This document shows, piece by piece, positions 51,326 through 59,350 of a stretch of DNA of 64,000 nucleotides. Numbering within the stretch: position 1 is the stretch's first letter; each line of letters opens with the position of its first letter. Source of the DNA: Nocardioides sp. YIM 152315 (GTDB lineage Bacteria; Actinomycetota; Actinomycetes; Propionibacteriales; Nocardioidaceae); the NCBI RefSeq assembly GCF_029210375.1, contig NZ_JARGER010000037.1:167332-231331 (forward strand), given 5' to 3'. A program made the position numbers and the translations under genes. Below the pieces are notes generated by a model. The model was given only the letters and a program-made list of their open reading frames with translations. It was not told the origin of the DNA and made no database searches.

Positions 51326-52437
51326 GCCAGGGCCATCGGCTCGTCGGGCTGGACGTCGCCCGGTGCCTGGCCCTGCTCGGCATGGTCGCCACCCACGTCC
51401 TCGACGAGCGGACGCCGGCGGGCGACCTGACCTTCGGTCAGTGGCTGGCCGGTGGCCGGGCGTCGGCGCTGTTCGCGGTGCTCGCCGGGGTGAGCCTGGC
51501 CCTGATGACGCGCGAGCCGCTGCGCGGCGCGCCGCTCGCGCGGCGGTCGGCTGCCATCGCCGTCCGTGCGGTGCTGATCGGCCTGCTGGGGCTGGTGCTC
51601 GGTGGGCTGGAGACGGGGATCGCGGTGATCCTCGCCTACTACGGGCTGCTGTTCCTGCTCGGACTGCCGTTCACGCTCCTGCGCCTGCGGGCACTGGTGG
51701 TGCTCGCCGTCGGGTGGGTGGTGCTCGCCCCGGTGGCCTCGCACCTGATCCGTCCGCACCTGCCGCCGCGGGGCTTCGAGAACCCGTCGTTCGGCCAGCT
51801 CCTCGACCCAGGCCGGCTGGCGAGCGAGCTGCTGTTCACCGGCTACTACCCGGTCGTGCCGTGGCTGGCGTACCTGCTGGTCGGCCTCGCCCTCGGCCGC
51901 GCCGACCTGCGGGACAGGTCGCTGCTGACCGCGCTCGCCGGCGGCGGCCTGGGCGTCGCGCTGCTCGCCACGCAGGTCTCGCGCACACTGGTCGATCCGG
52001 TCGTGGCCGCCGAGAACGCGACGGGCATGTTCGGCACCACGCCGACCGGCGGCGACTGGTCGTGGCTGCTGGTGGTCGCGCCGCACTCCGCGACGCCGTT
52101 CGACCTCGCCCAGACGATCGGCAGCGCCGTCTGCGTGGTCGCGACCTGCCTGCTGCTCGCGCGGGTGCTCCCCCGCGCGGCCACGGTCGCCCTCGCCGTG
52201 GTCTTCGGCGCCGGCACCATGACGCTCACGCTCTACTCGCTGCACGTCGTCATGCGCACGCCGGAGGTCTGGCCGCCCGAGGACCCCACGACGTACGCCG
52301 ACCACGTGCTCGCCCTGCTCGCCATCGGCGCGGCGTTCGTCCTGCTCGGCCGGCGCGGTCCGCTCGAGACCGTAGTGGGTCTGCCGGTGCGCTGGGCCAA
52401 GAGCCGGGATGGTCCGTCACGACGTGGTCGCCCTTGA
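51322..52437 (+). CDS. DUF418/heparan-alpha-glucosaminide acetyltransferase-like membrane protein
   Basis: 371 residues, about 10 membrane helices. The start HRLVGLDVARCLALLGMVAT, with RGLD-like charged residues before the first helix, and SALFAVLAGVSLALMTREPL are typical of the DUF1624/DUF418 group; TGYYPVVPWLAYLLVGLALG is a further family motif. These proteins transfer acyl groups across membranes or are transporters of unknown cargo. GTG 51322 overlaps the GNAT stop; GTG 51307 is possible too. The gene end lies within a long hairpin shared with the convergent gene. Confidence 0.85.
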   Translation: MSQGHRLVGLDVARCLALLGMVATHVLDERTPAGDLTFGQWLAGGRASALFAVLAGVSLALMTREPLRGAPLARRSAAIAVRAVLIGLLGLVLGGLETGIAVILAYYGLLFLLGLPFTLLRLRALVVLAVGWVVLAPVASHLIRPHLPPRGFENPSFGQLLDPGRLASELLFTGYYPVVPWLAYLLVGLALGRADLRDRSLLTALAGGGLGVALLATQVSRTLVDPVVAAENATGMFGTTPTGGDWSWLLVVAPHSATPFDLAQTIGSAVCVVATCLLLARVLPRAATVALAVVFGAGTMTLTLYSLHVVMRTPEVWPPEDPTTYADHVLALLAIGAAFVLLGRRGPLETVVGLPVRWAKSRDGPSRRGRP

Positions 52438-52467
52438 CGGCGTTTCGGCAGCCACTTCGTGACGGAC
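52412..52467. terminator. Long hairpin spanning both ends of convergent genes
   Basis: GTCCGTCACGACGTGG (52412-52427) pairs with CCACTTCGTGACGGAC (52452-52467) at 15 of 16 positions. The left arm encodes the C-terminal residues of the membrane protein, its TGA (52435-52437) is in the loop, and the right arm ends on the other gene's stop. Confidence 0.65.
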
Positions 52468-53003
52468 TACCCCGACAGCGCGCTGAGCGCCGCCTGCGTC
52501 TGCGCGGCGCGCGGATCACCGAGCCGCACCCGGATCGACAGGGCGTCGGCGAACATCGAGCGGGCGCCATCGACGTCGCCCTGGTCGACGAGGTGTCGGG
52601 CGGCGTGGTGGAGCACGTAGTGCTGGAGCTCGTCGTCGCCGCGCTGCCGCGCGATCTCCAGGGCCTCGGCGAAGCCCGCGGTCGCGGCGTCGGCCCGGCC
52701 GAGGTACTGCTCGGCGGTGGCCAGCATCAGCAGCGCCCAGCCGAGCGCATCGAGCGGGACGTCGTCCGCGCGGGCCGCGGCCACGACCGGCGCGAGCAGC
52801 TCGACTGCCTCCGCCTCCCGGCGTGCGGTCGTCAGCGCGTTCGCGAGGTCGATGGTCGCCTCGAGCGCGGCCCGCCGGTCGTCGAGGTCGGCGACCGTCT
52901 CCAGCACCTGGCGCGCGTCGACCACCGCAGCGGCCGCCTCGGCCTCGGGGAGTGTGTAGCGCCCGAACTGGGGCGCGCCGGGCACGAAGGTCGTCTCGCT
53001 CAC
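52467..53003 (-). CDS. TPR-like helical repeat protein
   Basis: 178 residues, all predicted helix in 34-residue-like steps: ALEATIDLANALTTARREAE, LGWALLMLATAEQYLGRADA, ATAGFAEALEIARQRGDDEL, ARHLVDQGDVDGARSMFADA. About three to four TPR motifs. No enzymatic domain; similar to the C-terminal helical parts of LAL or ECF42 regulators but free-standing. Partner unknown. Confidence 0.75.
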   Translation of the reverse strand: MSETTFVPGAPQFGRYTLPEAEAAAAVVDARQVLETVADLDDRRAALEATIDLANALTTARREAEAVELLAPVVAAARADDVPLDALGWALLMLATAEQYLGRADAATAGFAEALEIARQRGDDELQHYVLHHAARHLVDQGDVDGARSMFADALSIRVRLGDPRAAQTQAALSALSG

Positions 53004-53027
53004 CCGAGCATCATGCCGGGCGGGGAC

Positions 53028-53531
53028 TCAGGCGACGGGCCGGACCGTCCGTCGTGACACGGACGAGGGCGCCGGGAAGGAGTAGGTGACCGTGGCGCCG
53101 TCGAGCTCGCGCACGGCGTCGGGTGCCTGGCGCGTCACCATCCTGACGACGGCCTCGTTGGTCGCGCTCGCGAAGACCTCGACGCGCTCGACTCCGCGGG
53201 CGGCGAGGTCGCCCATCAGCGCCCGCGCCATCGCGGTGCCGATCCCCCTGCCCTGGTGGGCATCGGCGACCACGAGGCCGATCTCGGCGACCGGCGCCGC
53301 GCCGGCACGCACCCAGACGCCGTGGCCCACCACGAGCCGCCCGGCGTACGCCAGCACGGCGCCACCGCGCAGGCGGTCGGGCAGCAGCGCGGTCAGGACG
53401 GCTGCGCCCGGCTCCGGCCCGATCCCGGTCTGGAAGCGGCGGTACGACGACTCGGCGGACAGCCCGCGCAGCAGCGCGGCCACGGCGGCGCGGTCGGCGG
53501 ATCCCGCCGCGCGGATGCGCACGGCATTCAT
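53028..53531 (-). CDS. GNAT N-acetyltransferase
   Basis: 167 residues from ATG 53531: VRIRAAGSADRAAVAALLRG (N-terminal helix), SYRRFQTGI, and the acetyl-CoA loop VVADAHQGRGIGTAMARALM (~93-112), then EVFASATNEAVVRMVTRQ. Similar single domains follow the acyl-CoA synthetase in Pat enzymes. Divergent from a TetR gene with a 142-bp gap that has an ACGATCGT palindrome (53617-53624), so the TetR protein may control it. Confidence 0.88.
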   Translation of the reverse strand: MNAVRIRAAGSADRAAVAALLRGLSAESSYRRFQTGIGPEPGAAVLTALLPDRLRGGAVLAYAGRLVVGHGVWVRAGAAPVAEIGLVVADAHQGRGIGTAMARALMGDLAARGVERVEVFASATNEAVVRMVTRQAPDAVRELDGATVTYSFPAPSSVSRRTVRPVA

Positions 53532-53616
53532 GTCGGCACCCCGGTCGCGAGCCCGACCGGGAGATCGGTGGTGGTCATCGGGGGCCTCTCGCTCGGGGAT
53601 GGACCAAACAACACGA

Positions 53617-53624
53617 ACGATCGT
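53617..53624. promoter_or_regulatory. ACGATCGT palindrome, possible TetR operator
   Basis: Eight-base perfect palindrome in the only AT-richer part of the GNAT/TetR divergent gap, 50 bases from the TetR start and 86 from the GNAT start. Operator role is inferred from position. Confidence 0.35.
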
Positions 53625-53660
53625 ACTATTTTCTTGCCGCGTCAATCCCCTTCCCGCAAC

Positions 53661-53666
53661 TAGGCT
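53661..53666 (+). promoter_or_regulatory. Leaderless-type -10 box TAGGCT (ATG at 53674)
   Basis: TAGGCT-N7-ATG, the same layout as at 5767. Confidence 0.5.
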
Positions 53667-53673
53667 GGACCCG

Positions 53674-54318
53674 ATGAGTGAGCAGCTGGTCGACGACACG
53701 TCTCCCGAGGGGGTCACCGACGGGCGGGTGCGCCGCGGCGACCGGACCCGCCGGGTCGTCCTGCGCAGGGCGGTGGACGTCGCCTCGGTCGAGGGCCTCG
53801 AGGGCCTGTCCATCGGCCGACTCGCCGGCGAGCTGTCGATCAGCAAGAGCGGCCTGATCGCGCACTTCGGGACCAAGGAGCAGCTCCAGCTCGCGACCAT
53901 CCGCGCCGCCCGCGCGATCTTCGTGCACTCCGTGATCGAGCCTGCCCTGGAGTCGACGCAGGGGATGGCGCGGCTCCGGCGGCTGCTCGAGGCGTGGCTG
54001 GAGTACTCCTGCGATCGGCGCTTCCCGGGCGGCTGCTTCTTCAGCCGCGCCGCACACGAGTATGCCGCGCGGCCCGGCGCGATCCGCGATGCGATCGCCG
54101 CCGTCGACGAGGAGTGGGTCGGGCTGATCGCCGCGACCGTGGCCGAGGCGCAGGCGGTCGGGGAGGTGCGGGCGGACGCCGATCCCGCGCTGGTGGCCTT
54201 CGACCTCGTGTCCTACCTCGACTCGGCCAACCTGCGGTCGCTGCTGCTGGGCACCGACGACGTCTACGACCAGGCCCGGGTGGCCGTCGAGCGTCGACTG
54301 GCCGACGCGGCCTCCTGA
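53674..54318 (+). CDS. TetR/AcrR family transcriptional regulator
   Basis: 214 residues. TetR HTH (~25-70: RRVVLRRAVDVASVEGLEGL, SIGRLAGELSISKSGLIAHF), then a C-terminal TetR_C domain with the PGGCFFSRAAHEYAARPGAI motif seen in one large group of TetR proteins. Divergent from a GNAT gene and convergent with a secreted protease gene; the last stop codon bases form part of a hairpin with that gene's stop. Confidence 0.92.
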   Translation: MSEQLVDDTSPEGVTDGRVRRGDRTRRVVLRRAVDVASVEGLEGLSIGRLAGELSISKSGLIAHFGTKEQLQLATIRAARAIFVHSVIEPALESTQGMARLRRLLEAWLEYSCDRRFPGGCFFSRAAHEYAARPGAIRDAIAAVDEEWVGLIAATVAEAQAVGEVRADADPALVAFDLVSYLDSANLRSLLLGTDDVYDQARVAVERRLADAAS

Positions 54319-54333
54319 CGCGAGGCGTCAGGA
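54313..54333. terminator. Perfect 9-bp stem, 3-nt loop, holding both stop codons
   Basis: TCCTGACGC (54313-54321), loop GAG, GCGTCAGGA (54325-54333). TetR TGA (54316-54318) pairs directly opposite the protease gene's TCA (54328-54330). Confidence 0.75.
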
Positions 54334-55518
54334 CAGGCAGCCCGCCGGGGCGCCGATCCTGGTCATGCCGGCCAGGTCACCCGCGCCGAACGTCAGGTTG
54401 CGCCACGTCGCGGTGCCGTACATGAGCTGGTTCGAGCCCGAGGCGTGGCCCAGGCCGAGCGTGTGCAGGATCTCGTGGAGCTCGATCTGCCCCCAGCCGG
54501 GCCGGTCGAACCCGGTCGGCAGGGCGTGCCCGTTGTCGAGGACGAGGAACCCGCGCCGGAGCCGGATGCGCACGTCGGCGCCCGGAACCGTCCAGCCGCT
54601 GGCGCCGCCGTACCCGACCGTCATGTCGCTCAGGACGGGCAGTTCCGCCGCGCTGGCCCAGCCGACCGCGATGTCGGCCGTGTCGCCCGGGAAGCCGCTG
54701 GCGTCGTCGGAGCTGCCGAGGTAGCGCCACGACGTGGCGCCGACGTAGTGGAAGCGGAGCCCGGAGGCGCCGGCGATCCTGGCGAACGCACGCTGCACGT
54801 CCGCGAGCGCGTCGTAGCCCTGGCCCGCCGGGTTGTAGGCCCACCGGATCACCTCGCACGGGTTCCACCGGGAGCCGCCCGAGATCAGCGCCGACCAGTC
54901 GCTCGCCGAGCCGGCTCCGGCGTACCCCGCGGGCAGCGGCTCGGCGGGGTCGGCGACCTCGCCGGTCGCGGGCGCGGGCGTCGTGGCGGGTCCGGGATCG
55001 GGGGCCGACGGCGTCGGGTCTGCGGTCACGCCCGCGACGACCCGCACCCGGAAGGACCTCGACGCGCCGCCGCGCAGGCCCCGGCCCCTCGAGAGCTCGG
55101 CGCGGAACGTGCGCGTCGTGAGATCGGTGCCGGCGTCGAGCACCACCGACCAGGCGCCGAACCGGCGGGTCCGGGTCGACTCGACGCGCCTCCACCTGCC
55201 GCTGGTCCGCTCGACGAGCGTGACCCTCCGCGCCCGGGCCCGGCCGTGCCGGCGCGCGGTGACCGCGTCGCCGGAGATCCGGATCCGGTCCCCGGCCTGC
55301 ACCGTCCGGTCGGCGGGGGCGCCGGTCACGACGTACCTGCGTCGCACCTGGATGCCGTGGGCGTCCTCGACGTACTCCGCGGACCCGGCGGTCGCGACGC
55401 CGGCCGTCGAGACCCTCGCAGCGGGCGCCGTCGGCGGGTCGCCGACCAGGCCGCCGAACAGGGCGGCGGCGGTGAGCGCGCCGAGGATCGACAGCGCGCG
55501 ACGGCGTACGGCGGACAT
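54328..55518 (-). CDS. Secreted matrixin-like zinc metalloprotease
   Basis: 396 residues. Signal peptide (~1-35: RALSILGALTAAALFGGLVG, likely cut after APAA). Residues ~50-150 look like a beta-sandwich domain with basic patches; a Pro/Ala/Thr-rich linker (~165-200) leads to the protease, with zinc motif HEILHTLGLGH (348-358) and Met-turn LMYG downstream. The peptidase M10/metzincin layout with no clear propeptide Cys switch. A secreted protease for growth on protein or for wall turnover. GAGGAG precedes the ATG, partly within a hairpin. Confidence 0.9.
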   Translation of the reverse strand: MSAVRRRALSILGALTAAALFGGLVGDPPTAPAARVSTAGVATAGSAEYVEDAHGIQVRRRYVVTGAPADRTVQAGDRIRISGDAVTARRHGRARARRVTLVERTSGRWRRVESTRTRRFGAWSVVLDAGTDLTTRTFRAELSRGRGLRGGASRSFRVRVVAGVTADPTPSAPDPGPATTPAPATGEVADPAEPLPAGYAGAGSASDWSALISGGSRWNPCEVIRWAYNPAGQGYDALADVQRAFARIAGASGLRFHYVGATSWRYLGSSDDASGFPGDTADIAVGWASAAELPVLSDMTVGYGGASGWTVPGADVRIRLRRGFLVLDNGHALPTGFDRPGWGQIELHEILHTLGLGHASGSNQLMYGTATWRNLTFGAGDLAGMTRIGAPAGCLS

Positions 55519-55821
55519 GGTTCACTCCTCGTGACCGGCAGGATTCGGTCACGAGATCGGCCGCGCGCTCCCACCCCTGAGGGCTTCGCCCCTCACCGGG
55601 ACGGGTGAGCGCGGTCACTGCGACGGGAGACCCGGTGAAGGTCGACCTCGAGAAGAGCTCGACCCCTACCGGGCACGCCGAGGCGAGCTCCGATCCTGCG
55701 GCAGCCGATCGTCTCCGAGCCATGCGGATCCACGAGGGTGTCGAATGGTGCCGTCGCCGTTCGTAGCGAAGGTGAGCGGCGGCCACCGGGCCGCCGACAA
55801 CCGAGATCAAGGAGCAACGCG
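55519..55821. other. 303-bp intergenic region: M10 leader hairpin, ECF promoter, small hairpins
   Basis: Contents: CTCGTGACCG/CGGTCACGAG (55528-55537 with 55546-55555), which overlaps the protease gene's GAGGAG; TGAGGG/CCCTCA (55578-55583 with 55590-55595); the ECF-type promoter at 55739-55765; and AAGGAGC before the DGPF start. No further open frame in it looks real to me. Confidence 0.6.
55739..55765 (+). promoter_or_regulatory. Candidate ECF promoter of the DGPF/YCII gene
   Basis: GGG-TGTCGA (55739-55744), 17-base spacer ending GCCGTT, CGTA (55762-55765). Matches the element before the ECF42 sigma gene in hexamer, spacing and spacer end. ECF42 sigma factors are known to transcribe DGPF genes from TGTCGA-type promoters. 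Confidence 0.6.
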
Positions 55822-56190
55822 ATGCCCAGGTACATGATGTCCGTGCACGGCCCGGCGGAGTACGACGACTTCGGCAACTACTCGTCCCGGGAGGAGATGG
55901 AGCAGGCGTTCGCCGACACCGGCGCCTTCAACGACAAGCTGCAGGCGGAGGGCTACTGGGTCTTCGCCGACGGCCTCGACCAGGCGACGACCGCGACGGT
56001 CGTCGACGGCCAGGGCGACGAGCCCATCATCACCGACGGCCCCTACCTCGAGTCCAAGGAGCACCTCGGCGGCTTCTGGGTCATCGAGGCGCCCGACCTC
56101 GACGTCGCCCTCAGGCTGGCCGCCGAGGCTTCGAAGGCGTGCCGCGGCAAGGTCGAGGTGCGGCCCTTCCAGACCGAGATGCCGCAGTAG
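55822..56190 (+). CDS. YCII-related (DGPF domain) protein
   Basis: 122 residues: MPRYMMSVHGPAEYDDFGNY, the family core DGPYLESKEHLGGFWVIEAP (~69-88, DGPY for the usual DGPF) and ALRLAAEASKACRGKVEVRP. A ferredoxin-like alpha-beta barrel, usually dimeric, of unknown reaction; commonly a target of ECF42 sigma factors. Here it is far from the sigma gene (31748-32992) but has the matching promoter. AAGGAGCAACGCG precedes the ATG. Confidence 0.92.
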   Translation: MPRYMMSVHGPAEYDDFGNYSSREEMEQAFADTGAFNDKLQAEGYWVFADGLDQATTATVVDGQGDEPIITDGPYLESKEHLGGFWVIEAPDLDVALRLAAEASKACRGKVEVRPFQTEMPQ

Positions 56191-56212
56191 TCGTCGCGAG
56201 CCGGCGGCGCCG

Positions 56213-56986
56213 TCACGAGCGCGTCGCCGGCTCGCGGCGCTCCAGCTTGGTCCACCCGGTCCAGCCGCGCTCCTCGATCAGCTCCATGATCCGGCGGGCC
56301 GCCGGCACCGAGTCGAGGAACACCGAGTCGAGCAGCGCCGCGAGGTCGTCGCCGAACGCCGAGTCCGCTTCCCAGGCCTCCGCCGGCACGTCGTTGATCT
56401 GCGCGACCAGACGGTCGACGAACTCCACCAGGCGGGGGTCGTCGGGCGACCACTCGAGCATCGCGGGGAAGTCGTGGTAGACCGCGACCGTGCGTGGATC
56501 GTCCAGCTGCTGCCGCTTCAGCTCCATGTAGACGGGCATCTGCTCGGGTAGCTGGGCGGCCACGAGGATCCAGGAATCCCGCTCCGCCTCGACGATCTGC
56601 TCGGCCACCCCGATCTCGCGCAGCCGGTCGAGATAGGCGACCGCCTCCGGCGGCAGCGCCAGGCTGTCACCGGCCGCCAGCTGCGCGATCCGCTCGCGGT
56701 GCCGCTGCCGGTCGCGGATCTCGGCGCGCAGGCGGCGATCGATGTCCTCGACCGCCGCCGCGAACTCCTCCTCGTCGGCCGCCATCAGGTCCCGCACCCG
56801 GGAGAGCGGCACGCCGGCCTCGGCCAGCGTCCGGATCCGGATCAGCTCGACCACGGCCGCGGCGTCGTACCGGCGGTAGCCCGAGTGGTCCCGCCCGGGC
56901 TCCGGCAGCAGCCCCTTGGCGTGGTAGTGCCGCACCGCGCGCACCGTCACGCCGGCGTACGCCGCGAGCTGGCTGATCGTCAACAT
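56213..56986 (-). CDS. MerR family transcriptional regulator (multidrug/ABC-linked type)
   Basis: 257 residues. MerR HTH (~2-70: LTISQLAAYAGVTVRAVRHY, HAKGLLPEPGRDHSGYRRYD), coiled coil (~80-110) and a larger C-terminal domain (LPPEAVAYLDRLREIGVAEQ, QMPVYMELKRQQLDDPRTVA) like those of drug-binding MerR activators. Last gene of a three-gene operon behind an ABC ATPase and permease, 14 bp after the permease. It probably senses a compound exported by that transporter. Confidence 0.92.
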   Translation of the reverse strand: MLTISQLAAYAGVTVRAVRHYHAKGLLPEPGRDHSGYRRYDAAAVVELIRIRTLAEAGVPLSRVRDLMAADEEEFAAAVEDIDRRLRAEIRDRQRHRERIAQLAAGDSLALPPEAVAYLDRLREIGVAEQIVEAERDSWILVAAQLPEQMPVYMELKRQQLDDPRTVAVYHDFPAMLEWSPDDPRLVEFVDRLVAQINDVPAEAWEADSAFGDDLAALLDSVFLDSVPAARRIMELIEERGWTGWTKLERREPATRS

Positions 56987-57000
56987 GGCGACAGCCTGCC

Positions 57001-57771
57001 TCACGCGACCCTGCGGTCGTGGGCGCGCATCGCCCCCAGGTAGGCGACCGCCAGCAGGCCGACGCACCAGCCGAGCGCGACCCAGATGTCGGTGCCGACG
57101 GGCTGCCCGGCGAAGAGGTCGCGCAGCGTGTCCACGATCGAGGTGACGGGCTGGTGCTCGGCGAACCAGCCGACCGGACCCGGCATGCCGGCGGTGGGCA
57201 CGAACGCCGAGCTGATGAAGGGCAGGAAGATCAGCGGGTAGGAGAAGCCGCTGACGGCGTCCACCGACTTCGCGGTCAGTCCGGGGATCACGGCCAGCCA
57301 CGTCAGGGTCAGCGTGAAGAGCACGAGGATCCCGACCACCCCGAGCCAGGCGAGCACGCCGGCGCCGGTGCGGAAGCCGATCGCCAGCGCGACGAGGAGG
57401 ACGAGCGCGAGCGCCAGCAGGTTCGCCACCACCGAGGTCACGACGTGTCCCCACAGCACCGCCGAGCGGGCGATGGGCATCGACTGGAACCGCTCGAAGA
57501 TGCCCCCCGAGACGTCCATGAAGAGGCGGTAGGCCGTGTAGGAGATGCCGGTGGCCACCGTGATCAGCAGGATGCCGGGCAGCAGGTAGTTCACGTACTC
57601 CTCACCACCGGTGTCGATCGCGCCGCCGAAGACGCAGACGAAGAGCAGCAGCAGGGCGATCGGCGTGACCGCGGTGGTGACGATCGTGTCGGGGCTGCGC
57701 AGGATGTGGCGCAGGGACCGGCCGCTCAGGGCGGCGGCGTCCGCGACGCCCCGCCGGATCGTGGTGGGCAT
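57001..57771 (-). CDS. ABC transporter permease (ABC-2 type, daunorubicin-resistance family)
   Basis: 256 residues, six membrane helices. TIVTTAVTPIALLLLFVCVF (~30-49), MDVSGGIFERFQSMPIARSA (the ABC-2 signature), LIFLPFISSAFVPTAGMPGP, WFAEHQPVTSIVDTLRDLFA. These permeases pair with a DrrA-like ATPase to export drugs. One base after the ATPase gene's stop. Confidence 0.93.
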   Translation of the reverse strand: MPTTIRRGVADAAALSGRSLRHILRSPDTIVTTAVTPIALLLLFVCVFGGAIDTGGEEYVNYLLPGILLITVATGISYTAYRLFMDVSGGIFERFQSMPIARSAVLWGHVVTSVVANLLALALVLLVALAIGFRTGAGVLAWLGVVGILVLFTLTLTWLAVIPGLTAKSVDAVSGFSYPLIFLPFISSAFVPTAGMPGPVGWFAEHQPVTSIVDTLRDLFAGQPVGTDIWVALGWCVGLLAVAYLGAMRAHDRRVA

Positions 57772-57772
57772 G

Positions 57773-58546
57773 TCAGATCTCCGTCCGGGTCGTGGTGAGG
57801 GCGAGGAAGACCTCCTCGAGGGTGGGCTGCTTCTCGACGTACTCGACCTGCGCCGGCGGGAGGAGCTGCTTGAGCTCGGCGAGCGTGCCGTCGACGATGA
57901 TCCGGCCCTCGTGCAGGACCGCGATCCGGTCGGCGAGCTGCTCGGCCTCCTCGAGGTACTGCGTGGTGAGCAGGACCGTGGTGCCTGCCGCGGCGAGCTC
58001 GCGCACCGCGCGCCAGACCTCGATGCGCGCCTCCGGGTCGAGCCCGGTCGTCGGCTCGTCGAGGAAGATGACGGGCGGGTCCCCGATCAGGCTCATCGCG
58101 AGGTCGAGGCGGCGGCGCATGCCGCCGGAGTACGTCGCGACCCGCCGCGCGCCGGCCTCGGCCAGCGCGAAGCGCGCCAGCAGCCCGTCGGCGACCGCGC
58201 CGGGGTCCGGGAGGTGCCGCAGCCGGGCGATCAGCGTCAGGTTCTCGCGCCCGGTGAGGATCTCGTCGACGGCGGCGAACTGGCCGGTGAGGCTGATCGA
58301 GCCGCGCACGTCGCCGGGCCGCGTGGCGACGTCGTGGCCGTTCACGACGGCCGTCCCCCCGTCCATCCGGAGCAGGGTGGCGAGGATGCGCACGAGCGTG
58401 GTCTTGCCGGCCCCGTTGGAGCCGAGGAGGGCGACGATGCTGCCGGGAGCCGCGTCCAGGTCGACGCCGCGGAGCACCGCGTGGTCGCCGTACGACTTGG
58501 TCAGGCCGGCGATCCGGAGGGCTGGTGTGGCTGCTGTCATGGTCAT
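57773..58546 (-). CDS. ABC transporter ATP-binding protein (DrrA family)
   Basis: 257 residues from ATG 58546 (ATG 58540 also possible). Walker A LLGSNGAGKTTLVR (~39-52), Q-loop SLTGQFAAVDEILTG, signature YSGGMRRRLDLAMSLIGDPP, Walker B VIFLDEPTTGLDP and H-loop region LLTTQYLEEAEQL. The C-terminal extension with LPPAQVEYVEKQPTLEEVFL is the DrrA C-domain. Energises the next gene's permease for drug export. Confidence 0.95.
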   Translation of the reverse strand: MTMTAATPALRIAGLTKSYGDHAVLRGVDLDAAPGSIVALLGSNGAGKTTLVRILATLLRMDGGTAVVNGHDVATRPGDVRGSISLTGQFAAVDEILTGRENLTLIARLRHLPDPGAVADGLLARFALAEAGARRVATYSGGMRRRLDLAMSLIGDPPVIFLDEPTTGLDPEARIEVWRAVRELAAAGTTVLLTTQYLEEAEQLADRIAVLHEGRIIVDGTLAELKQLLPPAQVEYVEKQPTLEEVFLALTTTRTEI

Positions 58547-58551
58547 GACAC

Positions 58552-58582
58552 GACCTTGCAACCCTGACCCTGCGTCAAGGTC
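58552..58582 (-). promoter_or_regulatory. Probable MerR operator/promoter of the ABC operon
   Basis: GACCTTG (58552-58558) and CAAGGTC (58576-58582) form an inverted repeat with a 17-base centre. On the minus strand this includes TTGACG (58578-58573) as a candidate -35, and the ATG begins six bases after the dyad end. The layout suits the MerR-type activator at the end of the operon. Confidence 0.55.
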
Positions 58583-58721
58583 AAGCACGGGTTCTCGTCG
58601 TCCGCCGGACCGGGCTGCCAGACCGAACTGGCCGGACCCTTCGAGCCGTGAGATCCGCGCGACGGCGCTGGGCGGAGCGAGGCACGGGTACCGGGACGAC
58701 GAGCCCGAAGGGAGCACCGCC

Positions 58722-58949
58722 ATGAACCCCTCCCACGTCTACGACGCCACCCTCCACCAGCCCGGCACGGTCGCGGCCACCGGCCGATGCTCGTGGCACG
58801 ACAGCGACGGCTCCGGAGGAGATGCCTGCGCCGGCGACGCCGTCGTGTCCTTCCAGGACCGCAACGGGGACTGGCAGTCCGGCTGCCGCCGTGCCCTCGA
58901 GCAGCTCGTCGAGCGCGGCGACATCGAGCCGCTCGGCCAAGGCGCCTGA
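58722..58949 (+). CDS. Small conserved protein with Cys/His, unknown
   Basis: 75 residues; AAGGGAGC before the ATG. MNPSHVYDATLHQPGTVAAT, GRCSWHDSDGSGGDACAGDA, VVSFQDRNGDWQSGCRRALE, QLVERGDIEPLGQ. Cys and His at ~23, 26, 36 and 55 might bind a metal. No family recognised. Confidence 0.6.
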   Translation: MNPSHVYDATLHQPGTVAATGRCSWHDSDGSGGDACAGDAVVSFQDRNGDWQSGCRRALEQLVERGDIEPLGQGA

Positions 58950-58971
58950 CCGACCGCCACGGGACAGCCGC

Positions 58972-59304
58972 GTGGGTGTGACCGTACGACGAACCACGTC
59001 CCAGCCCGACGAGTGGAGCGTCCTGGCCGGAGAGACCCGGTGGGTGGACTACAGCGCCGACCGCGACGGGAACGACCTCGTCGTCTACGCCCACACGTTC
59101 CGCCGGCTGCGCGACCGCCTCGACCAGAGCCACGACGTCCTGCTGTGGAAACCGTCGACCACCACCGTCGCCCACCGGTACCCGGGCGGCGAGTGGGACG
59201 AGGTGATCCGCGCCGAGCAGGAATGGCCGCCCGTCCGGCCCGAGCGCGTGCCACGGCGCCCCCGCCACGGCGCGCTCCGCAGAGAACGCAGGCCCCGGGC
59301 GTAG
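58972..59304 (+). CDS. Hypothetical protein
   Basis: 110 residues from GTG 58972 (GTG 58978 also possible), 22 bp after the previous gene and likely in the same transcript. DEWSVLAGETRWVDYSADRD, NDLVVYAHTFRRLRDRLDQS, HDVLLWKPSTTTVAHRYPGG. The C-terminal 25 residues are mostly Arg/Pro and may be unstructured. No family recognised. Confidence 0.55.
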   Translation: MGVTVRRTTSQPDEWSVLAGETRWVDYSADRDGNDLVVYAHTFRRLRDRLDQSHDVLLWKPSTTTVAHRYPGGEWDEVIRAEQEWPPVRPERVPRRPRHGALRRERRPRA

Positions 59305-59350
59305 CGAACCGGCCGCCACATCCCCTGGGCACCTGCCCGACGACGTCGGG

